The translations under genes and the position numbers were made by a program. A stretch of 64,000 nucleotides of DNA from Candidatus Azobacteroides pseudotrichonymphae genomovar. CFP2 (GTDB lineage Bacteria; Bacteroidota; Bacteroidia; Bacteroidales; Azobacteroidaceae): positions 758,001 to 822,000 of the forward strand of contig NC_011565.1 of assembly GCF_000010645.1 (NCBI RefSeq), given 5' to 3'. Positions 28,230 through 38,400 of the stretch are shown one piece after another (the first letter of the stretch is position 1; every line of letters starts with the position of its first letter). The notes under the pieces were generated by a model. It worked only from the letters and a program-made list of their open reading frames with translations. It was not told where the DNA came from and ran no database searches.

Positions 28230-29612
28230 ATGTTATTACGTCATACAACAGCGAAAGAAATACAAAGGAAGGCATTGACTATTAATCCTGCTAAAACTTG
28301 TCAGCCAGTGGGAGCTATGTATGCAGCACTTGGTTTGCATAGGTGTTTGCCGCATAGTCATGGTTCGCAAGGATGTTGTTCTTATCATCGAAGTACGCTT
28401 ACACGTCATTTCAAGGAGCCAGTAATGGCAGCTACCAGTTCTTTTTCGGAAGGCTCGTCTGTTTTTGGAGGGTCCTCTAATCTTGTAAGTGCTATTGATA
28501 CTATATTTACCGTTTATGAACCGGATATTATTGCTGTTCATACTACTTGCTTGTCTGAAACGATAGGAGATGATATGACACAAATTATTTCTAAAGCGAA
28601 AGAGGAAGGGAAAATTCCGGAAGGGAAAATAGTCATTTACTGTAATACTCCTAGTTACGTTGGAACACACATTACAGGTTATTCCAATCAGATATCTGCT
28701 TTTGTTAAGTTCTTTTCTACAGCTACTCCTAAGAAAAAGAACGTAGTTAATCTTGTTGCAGGCTGGATGGAGCCGTCTGATATGAGAGAGATTAAGCGCA
28801 TTGCTCGTGTAATGGAAGCCCGCATTATTTTGTTCCCAGATATGTCGGGTGTTTTGGATACTCCTTTAACAGGAAAATTTGAAATGTATCCGTCAGGTGG
28901 GACTACAATACAAGAGATTATAGCAACAGGTGATAGCAAATTTACTATTGGGCTGGGAGCATATTCTACAGAGGATGCTTGTGTAAAGTTAGAAAACAAA
29001 TGTAGGGTTCGGTTTGAGGTTGTAGAGATACCTATTGGATTGAAGGCAACAGATCGTTTTGTTATTTCTCTTAGTCGTCATGCCAATGTTCCTGTACCTG
29101 ATGTTTTGACAGAAGAACGAGGGCGTTTAGTTGATCTGATAGCTGATAATTCTAAGTATTTTTACAAAAAAAGGGTAGCTCTTTTTGGAGATCCCGATAC
29201 GTTGATTCCGTTAACTGAATTTTTACTCACTTTGGATATGAAACCGGTTTATATTGTTACAGGAACTCCAGGTAAGCATTTTGATGAATCTATAAGAGAA
29301 CTACTATCGGAAAGAGTCCCAGAAGCTAAATATAAAAGTGGTGAGCGTGCTGATATGTTTCAGCTCCATCAATGGATTAAACAAGAACCGGTAGATTTAT
29401 TAATTGGGAATACTTATGGTAAGTATATCGCTCGAGATGAAAATATTCCATTTATTCGTTTGGGATTTCCAGTTACAGATCGACCAGGGAATAACTACTT
29501 CCCACATATAGGGTATGTAGGAGCTAGCAATTTAGTTACTAAGTTTTTGGAAAAAATGTTGGATTATCAGGATCGGACTTGTCCTGAATCAAAGGTAGAA
29601 TTCCAAATGTAG
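28230..29612 (+). CDS. nifK: Nitrogenase molybdenum-iron protein beta chain
   Basis: Beta subunit of the MoFe protein, sharing the P-cluster with NifD. The 460-residue product starts MLLRHTTAKEIQRKALTINP and lacks the long N-terminal extension of Azotobacter NifK, as in clostridial homologues. P-cluster cysteines are Cys24 (KTCQP), one of the pair Cys49/Cys50 (GSQGCC) and Cys107 (TTCLSETIGDD). The C-terminal portion ends in the nucleotide-fold region with LGFPVTDRPG. The close spacing to nifD fits stoichiometric expression. Confidence 0.97.
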   Translation: MLLRHTTAKEIQRKALTINPAKTCQPVGAMYAALGLHRCLPHSHGSQGCCSYHRSTLTRHFKEPVMAATSSFSEGSSVFGGSSNLVSAIDTIFTVYEPDIIAVHTTCLSETIGDDMTQIISKAKEEGKIPEGKIVIYCNTPSYVGTHITGYSNQISAFVKFFSTATPKKKNVVNLVAGWMEPSDMREIKRIARVMEARIILFPDMSGVLDTPLTGKFEMYPSGGTTIQEIIATGDSKFTIGLGAYSTEDACVKLENKCRVRFEVVEIPIGLKATDRFVISLSRHANVPVPDVLTEERGRLVDLIADNSKYFYKKRVALFGDPDTLIPLTEFLLTLDMKPVYIVTGTPGKHFDESIRELLSERVPEAKYKSGERADMFQLHQWIKQEPVDLLIGNTYGKYIARDENIPFIRLGFPVTDRPGNNYFPHIGYVGASNLVTKFLEKMLDYQDRTCPESKVEFQM

Positions 29613-29622
29613 GCGGTTAGGG

Positions 29623-30966
29623 ATGTCTTTTTTTTTACAAGAACGTAAGGAGCAGATTTTTACCAAAGGGGTTGATTCTTTTGATTTGGTAGGGGGGAAG
29701 CCTAGTTTGGCAGGGTCTGTGAGTCAGCGAGCTTGTGTTTTTTGTGGTTCAAGAGTTGTTTTATATCCGATAGTGGATGCTTTGCATGTAGTACATGGAC
29801 CTATTGGATGTGCTGCTTATACGTGGGATATACGTGGTTCTATGTCATCCGGATTAGAATTGTATCGTAGCAGTTTTTCTACTGATTTGAGGGAAAGACA
29901 TGTGATATTTGGTGGGGAGAAACGACTTTTTCAAACACTTATGGGGTTGATTGAAAGATATTCTCCTGAAGCAGTATTTGTTTATTCTACTTGTATAGTA
30001 GGATTGATTGGAGATGATATTCGATCAATATGCAGTCAAGTGGAAAGGGTGAAAAATGTTCCTGTTATTCCTGTCATGTCGGAAGGATTTCAGGGGACTA
30101 AAAAAGATGGCTATAAAATTGCCTGTGATGCTTTGGCAACTTTGGTTGGGACAAATAATGGTAAGGAAGTATCGCCATATAGTATTAATATACTTGGGGA
30201 TTTCAATTTGGCAGGTGAATTGTGGATATTGACCGATTATTACAGAAAAATAGGAGTTCAAGTATTAGCATCTTTGACAGGAGATGGACGGGTGAAAGAT
30301 ATTCAAAATGCTCATCGGGCTGCATTGAATGTAGTTCAATGTTCTGGTTCTATGATTCATTTGGCAAGGATAATGAAAGACAGATATAATATTCCTTTCA
30401 TTAAGGTTTCTTATTTTGGTATTGAAGACATGTCTGATGCATTGTATGAAGTGGCCAAATTTTTTCGGTGTGAAAAATTAATGGAAAATGCCCGAAGCTT
30501 AGTAAAGAATGAATTAACAAAAATGTTCCCATTGCTTGAATCTTATCAGAGAGCTTTGTGTGGGACGAAAGCTGCTATTTATGTAGGAGGAGCATTTAAA
30601 GCTATTTCATTGGTAAAAGCTTTGCGATTAATAGGAGTAAAAACAGTTATTGCTGGTACACAAACAGGTAGTGTTGAAGATTATGAATTGTTGAAAACTA
30701 TTTGTGATGATGGCTGTATACTCGTGGATGATTCTAATCCTATTGAATTATCTGAATTTGTAAAACAAACCGGAGCTAATCTTTTTATAGGAGGAGTAAA
30801 AGAGAGACCTATTGCTTATAAGTTGGGAATCGGTTTTTGTGATCACAACCATGAACGTAAATTGGCACTTGCGGGGTATGAGGGTATGCTCAATTTTGCT
30901 AAAGAAGTATATGAAACAATTAGTAGTCCTGTTTGGCAATTTGTAAATTCTTTTGAGTCTAAATGA
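29623..30966 (+). CDS. nifE: Nitrogenase cofactor biosynthesis scaffold NifE
   Basis: NifD paralogue that with NifN forms the scaffold on which NifB-co is matured to FeMo-cofactor. The 447-residue product has the conserved cysteines at CVFCGSR, GPIGCAAY and STCIVGLIGDD. Its position after nifK and before nifN fits NifE. The stop overlaps the nifN start (ATGA at 30963), so the two subunits are translationally coupled. Confidence 0.95.
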   Translation: MSFFLQERKEQIFTKGVDSFDLVGGKPSLAGSVSQRACVFCGSRVVLYPIVDALHVVHGPIGCAAYTWDIRGSMSSGLELYRSSFSTDLRERHVIFGGEKRLFQTLMGLIERYSPEAVFVYSTCIVGLIGDDIRSICSQVERVKNVPVIPVMSEGFQGTKKDGYKIACDALATLVGTNNGKEVSPYSINILGDFNLAGELWILTDYYRKIGVQVLASLTGDGRVKDIQNAHRAALNVVQCSGSMIHLARIMKDRYNIPFIKVSYFGIEDMSDALYEVAKFFRCEKLMENARSLVKNELTKMFPLLESYQRALCGTKAAIYVGGAFKAISLVKALRLIGVKTVIAGTQTGSVEDYELLKTICDDGCILVDDSNPIELSEFVKQTGANLFIGGVKERPIAYKLGIGFCDHNHERKLALAGYEGMLNFAKEVYETISSPVWQFVNSFESK

Positions 30967-32426
30967 GAAGGAATTTAGGAATTAAGATGGAAGCTGCGCT
31001 TTTGGAACAGGAACGCAGTAATTCTCTTTCTGTAGAAGAAGGAATGGGAACTTGTAATGCTTGTAAGCAATGTGCTCCATTGGGAGCATGTGTGGTTTTT
31101 AAGGGTATAGAAGGGGCTTTGCCCATGTTACATGGGTCACAAGGATGTGCCACTTATATCCGTCGTTATTTGATTAGTCATTTTCGTGAACCGGTAGACA
31201 TTGCTTCTTCTAATTTTAGTGAAGAGACGACTATCTTTGGTGGAAACAGGAATTTTAATTCAGGTATAAATAATATTATCAGTCAATATCATCCACAAGT
31301 GATTACCATAGCAAGTACTTGTTTGAGTGAGACTATTGGCGAAGATATACATCGTCTTATTTTTGAATACAAAAGTATACATGAAGTAAATAAAGATCTA
31401 CCTGAAATGATTTTTGCTTCTACACCAAGCTACCAAGGGACACATTATGAAGGTTTTCATGAAGCAGTTTGTGCAGTTGTAAAAGCATTAGCGAAAGGAG
31501 ATAAAAAATTTGGTAGTCATATCAATTTATTTAGCAATTTTATTTCACCAGAAGATATTCGTCATCTTAAAGAGATAGTTAGTGATTTTAGTATAAATGC
31601 TATGGTTTTCCCCGATTATTCGGATACGCTAGATGGAGTATCATGGAGGACTTATCAACGTATTCCTGAGGGGGGGACCCGAGTTAGCGCTTTGAAAAAA
31701 AGCGCTTTGGCTTCCTTTTCTGTTGAGTTAGGATATATACTGAATGCAGTATGTAAGAATGGTAGGATAAAAACTAGATCTCTTTCTCAATCGGCAGGTG
31801 AATACCTTCAAACAAAGTTTAATGTAAATCTGTGCCGTACAGGGTTGCCCGTGGGTATTCGGGAAACGGATAAATTTTTTCAATTGTTATCATCTATTTC
31901 AGATAGATCTATTCCTTTAAAGTATGAAAGACAACGGGGGCGTTTAATCGATTTATACATAGATGGGCATAAATATGTGTCTGGAAAGAAAACTATTATT
32001 TATGGAGAGGAAGATTTAGTTGTTGCTTTAGCTTCTTTTGCTGCCGAAATTGGTATTAAGCTTTTGTTGTGTGCTACAGGGGGTGAAAGTGGAAAACTCG
32101 AAAGTACTCTACGGGATGTCCTTGGTGATATGTATTCCAATGAAACAATTGTTGGACAAGGTATGACTTTTGAACAAATGGAAGGTGTCGTTACTAAGTC
32201 CGGTATTCAGCCTGATTTAATGATTGGTAATAGTAAAGGTTATTACATTGCTCGCAAATTGAGGGTTCCATTGATTCGTGTGGGTTTTCCTATACATGAT
32301 CGTATAGGTGCTGCTCACAATAAATTATTAGCATATGAAGGGACAACTTTGCTTTTTGAACAAATTGTAAATGCCTTGTTGGAGAGCAAACAACGTCGTT
32401 CATCCGTAGGATATAAATACATGTGA
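30963..32426 (+). CDS. nifN: Nitrogenase cofactor biosynthesis scaffold NifN
   Basis: NifK paralogue, partner of NifE in FeMo-cofactor assembly. The 487-residue product has CNACKQCAPLGAC at residues 35-47, LHGSQGCATYIRRY and STCLSETIGED. The N-terminal cysteine-rich stretch resembles the NifN half of clostridial NifN-B fusions. Here the frame ends with TGA at 32424 and nifB starts separately 25 bases later. The first ATG overlaps nifE; a second ATG 24 bases downstream (MEAALLEQE) is also possible. Confidence 0.94.
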   Translation: MRRNLGIKMEAALLEQERSNSLSVEEGMGTCNACKQCAPLGACVVFKGIEGALPMLHGSQGCATYIRRYLISHFREPVDIASSNFSEETTIFGGNRNFNSGINNIISQYHPQVITIASTCLSETIGEDIHRLIFEYKSIHEVNKDLPEMIFASTPSYQGTHYEGFHEAVCAVVKALAKGDKKFGSHINLFSNFISPEDIRHLKEIVSDFSINAMVFPDYSDTLDGVSWRTYQRIPEGGTRVSALKKSALASFSVELGYILNAVCKNGRIKTRSLSQSAGEYLQTKFNVNLCRTGLPVGIRETDKFFQLLSSISDRSIPLKYERQRGRLIDLYIDGHKYVSGKKTIIYGEEDLVVALASFAAEIGIKLLLCATGGESGKLESTLRDVLGDMYSNETIVGQGMTFEQMEGVVTKSGIQPDLMIGNSKGYYIARKLRVPLIRVGFPIHDRIGAAHNKLLAYEGTTLLFEQIVNALLESKQRRSSVGYKYM

Positions 32427-32451
32427 AATCTTAAAATATGGATGTGGTAAA

Positions 32452-33711
32452 ATGAATAATCACCCTTGTTTTAATATTGATTCCAAAGATAAGTATGCAC
32501 GAGTACATTTGCCTGTTGCTCCTACATGCAATGTTCAGTGTAATTATTGTGATCGTCGTTATGATTGTTGTAACGAAAGTCGACCTGGTGTAAGTAGTAT
32601 GTTATTATCTCCTGATCAGGCATTATATTTCCTTAAAGCTTTGTCTGAAAAGATGCCTAATATTAGTGTAATTGGTATTGCTGGTCCGGGGGATCCTTTT
32701 GCTAGTCCTGAGATAACGATGCGGACGGTTCGGTTAGTAAAAAAAGAATTTCCTGAGAAAATTATGTGTCTCTCAACCAATGGACTGGATTTATTTCCAT
32801 ATATAGATGAATTAGTGGAAATCGGGTTGTCCCACCTTACAATAACAATTAATTCTGTCAAATCTGAAACTTTGGCAAAGTTGTACCGTTGGGTGCGATA
32901 CAATAAACGAGTTTATAGAGGAGAAGCAGGTGGAGATATTTTATTAGAACAACAGTTAAGATGTCTTCAACGGACTAAAGAGAGATGTATTGTCGTTAAA
33001 ATCAATACGGTGATTTGTCCAGGTATTAATGATAGTGAAGTAGAAGAAATTGCTCAAAAGGTTGCTGATTTAGGTGCTGATACAATGAATTGTATTCCAT
33101 TGTATCCCGTTGAAAATACGGAGTTTGCTTTTTTACCAATTCCTTCGGAAGAAGCAATGGGAGAGATAAAATCAGTTGTTGCACAGCATATTCGTCCAAT
33201 GAAACATTGTACTCGTTGTCGTGCCGATGCTGTTGGATTATTAGGAAGTGATAATACTGAAATGATAAATTTTATTGGGCAAATTTCTGCGTTTAGCCAA
33301 AGTATTAATCAAGCTAGAAAGCGTCATCGTGTAGCAGTTGCGAGTAATGAAGGATTGTTGGTGAATTTACATTTAGGAGAAGCCCGTAAAGTTTATATTT
33401 TTGAACAGTCTAAGAATGGGTATCATTTTGTAGAAATGCGTTCTACTCCTCCAGAAGGAGGAGGGATGGAAAGATGGAGAGAATTAGCAGATAAAACTCT
33501 TGTTGATTGTCAGGCTATTCTAGTTGCAGGAATAGGAGAGAATCCCATGAAAATGATGCGTGAAAAAGGTATTCGGGTTATTCAAATGAATGGGCTTATT
33601 GATGCAGGATTAGATGCAATATATCTTAATCTTCCTCTGAAGACGATTTGTCGTAGCCAATATGCAAAGTGTGGAGAAAGATGTAAAGGTAGTGGAAATG
33701 GTTGTGGATAA
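32452..33711 (+). CDS. nifB: Nitrogenase cofactor biosynthesis radical SAM protein NifB with NifX-like C-terminal domain
   Basis: Radical SAM enzyme that builds the 8Fe-9S-C core (NifB-co) using SAM. The 419-residue product has the CxxxCxxC cluster site at Cys26, Cys30 and Cys33 (CNVQCNYC), further conserved cysteines at CDRRYDCC and the SAM-binding GIAGPGDP. Residues about 285-400 form a NifX/NafY-like domain (HRVAVASNEGLLVNLHLGEA to GIRVIQMNGLIDAGLDAIYL), which may hold or pass on the cofactor. A short Cys-rich tail follows. It is the last of the collinear nif genes and is followed by a hairpin. Confidence 0.97.
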   Translation: MNNHPCFNIDSKDKYARVHLPVAPTCNVQCNYCDRRYDCCNESRPGVSSMLLSPDQALYFLKALSEKMPNISVIGIAGPGDPFASPEITMRTVRLVKKEFPEKIMCLSTNGLDLFPYIDELVEIGLSHLTITINSVKSETLAKLYRWVRYNKRVYRGEAGGDILLEQQLRCLQRTKERCIVVKINTVICPGINDSEVEEIAQKVADLGADTMNCIPLYPVENTEFAFLPIPSEEAMGEIKSVVAQHIRPMKHCTRCRADAVGLLGSDNTEMINFIGQISAFSQSINQARKRHRVAVASNEGLLVNLHLGEARKVYIFEQSKNGYHFVEMRSTPPEGGGMERWRELADKTLVDCQAILVAGIGENPMKMMREKGIRVIQMNGLIDAGLDAIYLNLPLKTICRSQYAKCGERCKGSGNGCG

Positions 33712-33801
33712 AGATAGATATAGGTAAAAAAAGTTTTCTGCATAATTAATTAATCTCACACATTAGAATTTAGTTGTTTTGAAGACTGATTTTTATCTAT
33801 T

Positions 33802-33821
33802 AAGCCCTCTTATGAGGGCTT
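33802..33821 (+). terminator. Hairpin after nifB
   Basis: AAGCCCTC, loop TTAT, GAGGGCTT: a perfect 8-bp, GC-rich stem (for this genome) about 90 bases after the nifB stop and 63 before the ferredoxin start. The following TGTTATT is only weakly U-rich. It may be a partial terminator or mRNA stabiliser that lowers ferredoxin expression relative to nif. Confidence 0.65.
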
Positions 33822-33884
33822 GTTATTGAAAAGGATATTTCTTTATAAAGAATAATATTTATATTAATACTAATTAATTGTTTT

Positions 33885-34187
33885 ATGAAAAAGCCGAATT
33901 ATACTATTCTAGTTTGTAACTCTTATCGTGTTACAGGAGATGCACAGGGTTTTTGTAATAAACAAGGTGCTGTTTCTTTATTGCAATACATTACTGAGGA
34001 ATGTGCTGATCGCAATATAGATGCTGTCGTTACTACGACTGCTTGTTTGAGTGTTTGTAGTCAAGGGCCTGTTGTAGTTGTTCAGCCGAATAATTACTGG
34101 TATGGCGGAGTAACTAAAGATAAAGTGGATGAAATTCTTGATGCTTTGGAAGAAGGAAAATCCATTAAGGAATATCTCATTGCATGA
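33885..34187 (+). CDS. Thioredoxin-like 2Fe-2S ferredoxin associated with nif
   Basis: Small electron carrier of 100 residues with a thioredoxin-like fold. Cysteines lie at 11, 24, 40, 54 and 58; the set Cys11, Cys24, Cys54 and Cys58 (CLSVC) fits the four ligands of this 2Fe-2S family (clostridial 2Fe ferredoxin, NuoE-like). Such genes are often found beside nif clusters. It may donate electrons to NifH, take part in cofactor synthesis, or protect nitrogenase; the sequence alone does not decide. It lies 173 bases after nifB, with a hairpin between and another after it. Confidence 0.9.
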   Translation: MKKPNYTILVCNSYRVTGDAQGFCNKQGAVSLLQYITEECADRNIDAVVTTTACLSVCSQGPVVVVQPNNYWYGGVTKDKVDEILDALEEGKSIKEYLIA

Positions 34188-34209
34188 GAGTGTAAAGAAA
34201 ATAGAGTAT

Positions 34210-34241
34210 AAGCAGTTTATCTAATTAGGAATAAACTGCTT
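34210..34241 (+). terminator. Rho-independent-like terminator at the end of the nif region
   Basis: AAGCAGTTTAT and ATAAACTGCTT form a perfect 11-bp stem around a 10-base loop, running into TTTT. It lies 22 bases after the ferredoxin stop and probably ends the whole nif-ferredoxin transcript. Confidence 0.8.
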
Positions 34242-35484
34242 TTAAAGGAGGTGGGAAAAATTTGATTATTAGAGATTCTATTTATATCTAAGATATATGC
34301 GATGTTATATATCATGGTTTTTTTATATCCTTAAAGTTTTTTGAAGAGAGGGAGGAGGGTGATGGAGAGTGTTAGGTATAAAAATGAGGAAGATCATTAC
34401 CTGTTTTAAATAAGGTTTTTGTTATACCGCTATAACTTTGGAAGTAATAGACTGTTGTTGATAAGTATAATGATAAAAGAAGTAGAGGTTTGTCTTTTTT
34501 GTTATTTCTGGTGATGTAGTTAATATTCGATTAACAAAAATTAAGAAATCATGTTTTGAATGTGCTTTGTCGTTATTATTCACTAATAAACTCTCTCAAC
34601 AGAAGAAATTAGTCTTTTGCTCTCATTATAGTACATATGGAGGATGTAAATGGTGAATATTATTTTATTCTGAACAGTTGCGAAAAACAAATCTTTGAAA
34701 ATTTTATTTTGTATAGGAGGTGGAGTTAGATTGCCCGAGCTTGTAGCTATTTTAGCTTTAGAAGAGACATGATTCTGCCGAAACAAATTGGAATATACTC
34801 TTTCTATAGTTCTTAGATATTGAATGATAAGTTATTGGAACAATAACAATGTGTGAGTGTAATAATGCATTGGGTTTTCATGTTTCCAATTTTTTTAATA
34901 AAATGCTGGATATTAATAATTGTTATTTGCAATCTGATATTTTCAGACTAGTATTACTTACTAGACTGTTTCTCTTTTTCAGAAATAGAGATTACATTTT
35001 TGAAAAAATGGAAAGATTGAAATTGAAAATTAAGGGATAGTTTTCAAGTTTATAAACTTTACCAAATCATTTGTGATTTTGCTTCTTTAGTGTGGAAAGG
35101 GTTAGGTTTATGAATTTTGTATACAGGGTTATTGGTATTATTGCCAATTTTATTGCTTTGCTTGTGGAGAGTATCTCAAAAGGTAATTGATATTTTGGAT
35201 TATATCCATCTCCTAGAGAGTCTATATCTATAATAGAAAGGATTTCAAAGTAAATTTCAAAAATCAATAGGGGGTTAATAATGCTTCGTTTTTTGCCGGT
35301 GATATAAAGGATATACTGACTCCTATGTATATGCACCTCAATAGTTGAGGTGGCTTTCCCCTATAAGGGTCATATAGAAGATGTAGTATTATTTTGGGCA
35401 GGATAGAGAAACTTCTCTAAAGTAGATGACGTGCTATTACATAAAAAACTAAATTATTTAGTTATAGTCGGTATTTTTTGTCAT
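34242..35484. other. Gene-free region between nif block and TMEM260-like gene
   Basis: About 1.2 kb without a gene I can support. A perfect 8-bp hairpin (CACCTCAA, TAG, TTGAGGTG) at 35334-35352 lies 130 bases beyond the 3' end of the minus-strand gene at 35485 and may end its transcript. An 89-codon minus-strand frame (35067-35336) and a 63-codon plus-strand frame (34849-35040) show no recognisable features. Confidence 0.5.
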
Positions 35485-38400
35485 TTATTTATTTTTCATA
35501 ATTTTTTGAAAGCGTTCTATAATCTTTAAAAATTCCGAAAAATATTTTTCTCCTATTTCTGGATTATTTTTCAAAAGGTAGTGTATGATATTTTGTAAAA
35601 AAATGACATTCTTTTTTATATCTTCCGTAACAGAAGTATATTGATGATCATTCAAACGATTGTACCATTTTAAATCTTTTAGCGAGATTTCTGCTAGTTT
35701 TATATATAATTCATTTGCTTTTTTTTTGTCTCCAATTTGATGATAGGCATTTGCCAAAGGGACAGTAGAAGAGTAATCATATGGTACATTGTAAGAAGGT
35801 ATCACTTTTAGGCATTTGTCTAGTACATCCTTTGCTCGTTCGAATTTTTTTTTCTCTATCAACTCCATGGCTAATTGTCCAAATATTATACGAAAAGTTC
35901 TTATCATTTGTATAGTATTTTCGTCTAGATAGATGTCTGATTGTTCTAGATTTCCCCAGTGGTATTTATTTATCACGTTTTCGTACATTATGTCGATATC
36001 AATAGGTTGATATCGGGTAGCTTCGAATGGTACAATTCGGTAGGCTATACCATCGCAGCGGAAATATGGAAATAGCCGCAAATATTTATCTAAACCTACG
36101 GTTCTGGCATAATAAATAGGCCGTGACCAGTCTTTATTGTTTTTCAATATTTCTAATATCATCATTTCGTCTTTTGTTAAATATCTTTTTTCGTCAGTAG
36201 TTGGTTCTCCATTTGTATTTAGTTTATTTCCCAAATCTATAAGGAGATAGTGAGGTATCCATATCGCATTTTCAGGTTTTACTAATCCCGATGCTATTAC
36301 TGCTGCTGAATCAACAGGAATAGTTATTTTGTAACTAGGGATGTTATCTATCTCGAAATTATAACTTAAAAGGTATTTGTCTTTTATGTTTTCTGATTTG
36401 ATTCGGTTTAATATTTCTTCTACTTGCATTGGTTCTTTTCGTTCATTGAAAATATAAGCAATATCGTGTTTCCCTTGTGTATATTCATGTTTTTTCCACT
36501 CAATTGGGAGTGGCTTAGATTCGTATGCCTGTCGTTTCATTTGGTCAATATACCAGTCTGTTTGTAAATAACTTAAATTACATACACGGACATCATTGCG
36601 AAATCCTTCTACTTCTTGTACGTACCATAAAGGGAAAGTATCATTGTCTCCGTTAGTAAAAATGATAGCGTTTGGTTCACAAGTGGATAAATAGTTCATT
36701 GCGAAATCTCGAACAATAAATCTTCCGGAACGGTCGTGATCGTCCCATGTTTGAGATGCCATTTGTATCGGAATTAATAAACAAAGGATAGTTCCCGAGA
36801 TTGCTGTTGCAGTATTCGGAATTTTGAAGTATTTCAATACTCTAATTATTCCAACAGTACCAATTCCTATCCAAATACAAAAGGCGTAAAATGAGCCAGC
36901 ATATGCATAGTCTCTTTCACGTGGTTGAAAAGGGGTTTGATTGAGATAAATAACTATTGCTAAACCAGTCATAAAGAAGAGGAGAAAAGTAATCCAAAAT
37001 TGTTCTATTCCTTTCTTTCCGGAATGAATCTGAAAAAAAATTCCTACTATACCTAGTAACAAGGGCAACATGTAGAATTTGTTGTGCCCTTTATTTTTAG
37101 CAATACTATCTGGCATATTATCTTGTGGACCTAATCGAAGTTGATCAAGAAAACCAATACCTGTAATCCAGTTTCCATTAGTAATTTCACCATATCCTTG
37201 AATATTGTTTTGTCTTCCAGAGAAGTTCCATAAAAAATAACGCCAATACATAAAATTAACTTGATAACGTAGGAAGAATTTCAAATTTTCTCCGAATGTA
37301 GGTTTAATCCTACATTCACTCCCTTGTGGAGAATTTACTCTAAAATGAATTCCTTTAAAGTTTGTCCATGTCTTATATCCTTGTATATGTTGTGGTAATG
37401 AACTGTACATGCGTGGAAATAATGTGTTTGATTCATAGACATAGTACTTTTTTCGTCCTGATTCAAAATATCTGTCTTTTTCAAATGGTTCTTTTTTAGA
37501 AATTTGCGACCAAATAGCTCCTTCATCTTTTGTAGCAGCTTCAAATACACCCCCTCTGTTTTCATATTTTACTTTGGATGCAAATGTTTGTCCATAGAAT
37601 AAGGGGGTTTCTCCATATTGTTCGCGAGTCAAATAACTTTTCAATGTAAATATATTTTTTGGCGAATTTTGATTCATAGGTGTATTGGATATAGATCGAA
37701 TAATAATGAGTGCATAGGAAGAATAACCAATAGTAATAACTCCTAGGCTAATCAATATGGTATTTAGTATAGTTACATCTATATTTTTGGACACAAATAG
37801 ATAAAAAGATAGAGTGATTATAATAAAGATACCCAATCCTAAACCATTACCAAGGAATGGTATTCCTAATAGAGTAATAGATATAATGAAGGCAATTTTT
37901 GCTTTTTGAAAATTTTTAGAATCGTGCATGGTTTCCCAGATTGCCCACGATAAAATACTAAATATAAGAAGCAAATAAAAAAGAACACCGGAGTTGTAAG
38001 GCAATTGAAATACATTGACAAATAATAATTCGAACCATCCGCATATTTTCAAAAGTCCTTGAATCAACCCATAAAGAATAGAAATTATAATACTAAAAGA
38101 AATCGCTAAAGTAATAACGATTCCCTTCCATGTGGGATTAGGTTTTTTGTGGAAGTAATAAACTAATGTAATTGCTGGAATACAAAGTAAAATTAATAAG
38201 TGAATAGCAATAGATATTCCTATCAAATAGGCGATTAATATTAACCATCGACTAGAATGGGGTTCATCCGCTTTTTCTTTCCATTTCAAAATCAACCAAA
38301 AAATAATTGCAGTCATAAATGAAGAGAAGGCATATACCTCTCCTTCTACAGCTGAGAACCAAAATGTATCGGAAAAAGTATAAGCTAAAGCACCTGTTAC

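Noticed and set aside
26554..29612. Iron-only or vanadium nitrogenase (AnfDK/VnfDK)
   Set aside because: No delta-subunit gene (anfG/vnfG) lies between D and K, and nifE and nifN follow directly, as in Mo systems.
35067..35336. Minus-strand 89-codon frame between the ferredoxin and TMEM260-like genes
   Set aside because: No recognisable motif, it is rich in Ile/Leu/Asn as expected of random AT-rich sequence, and there is no supporting context.
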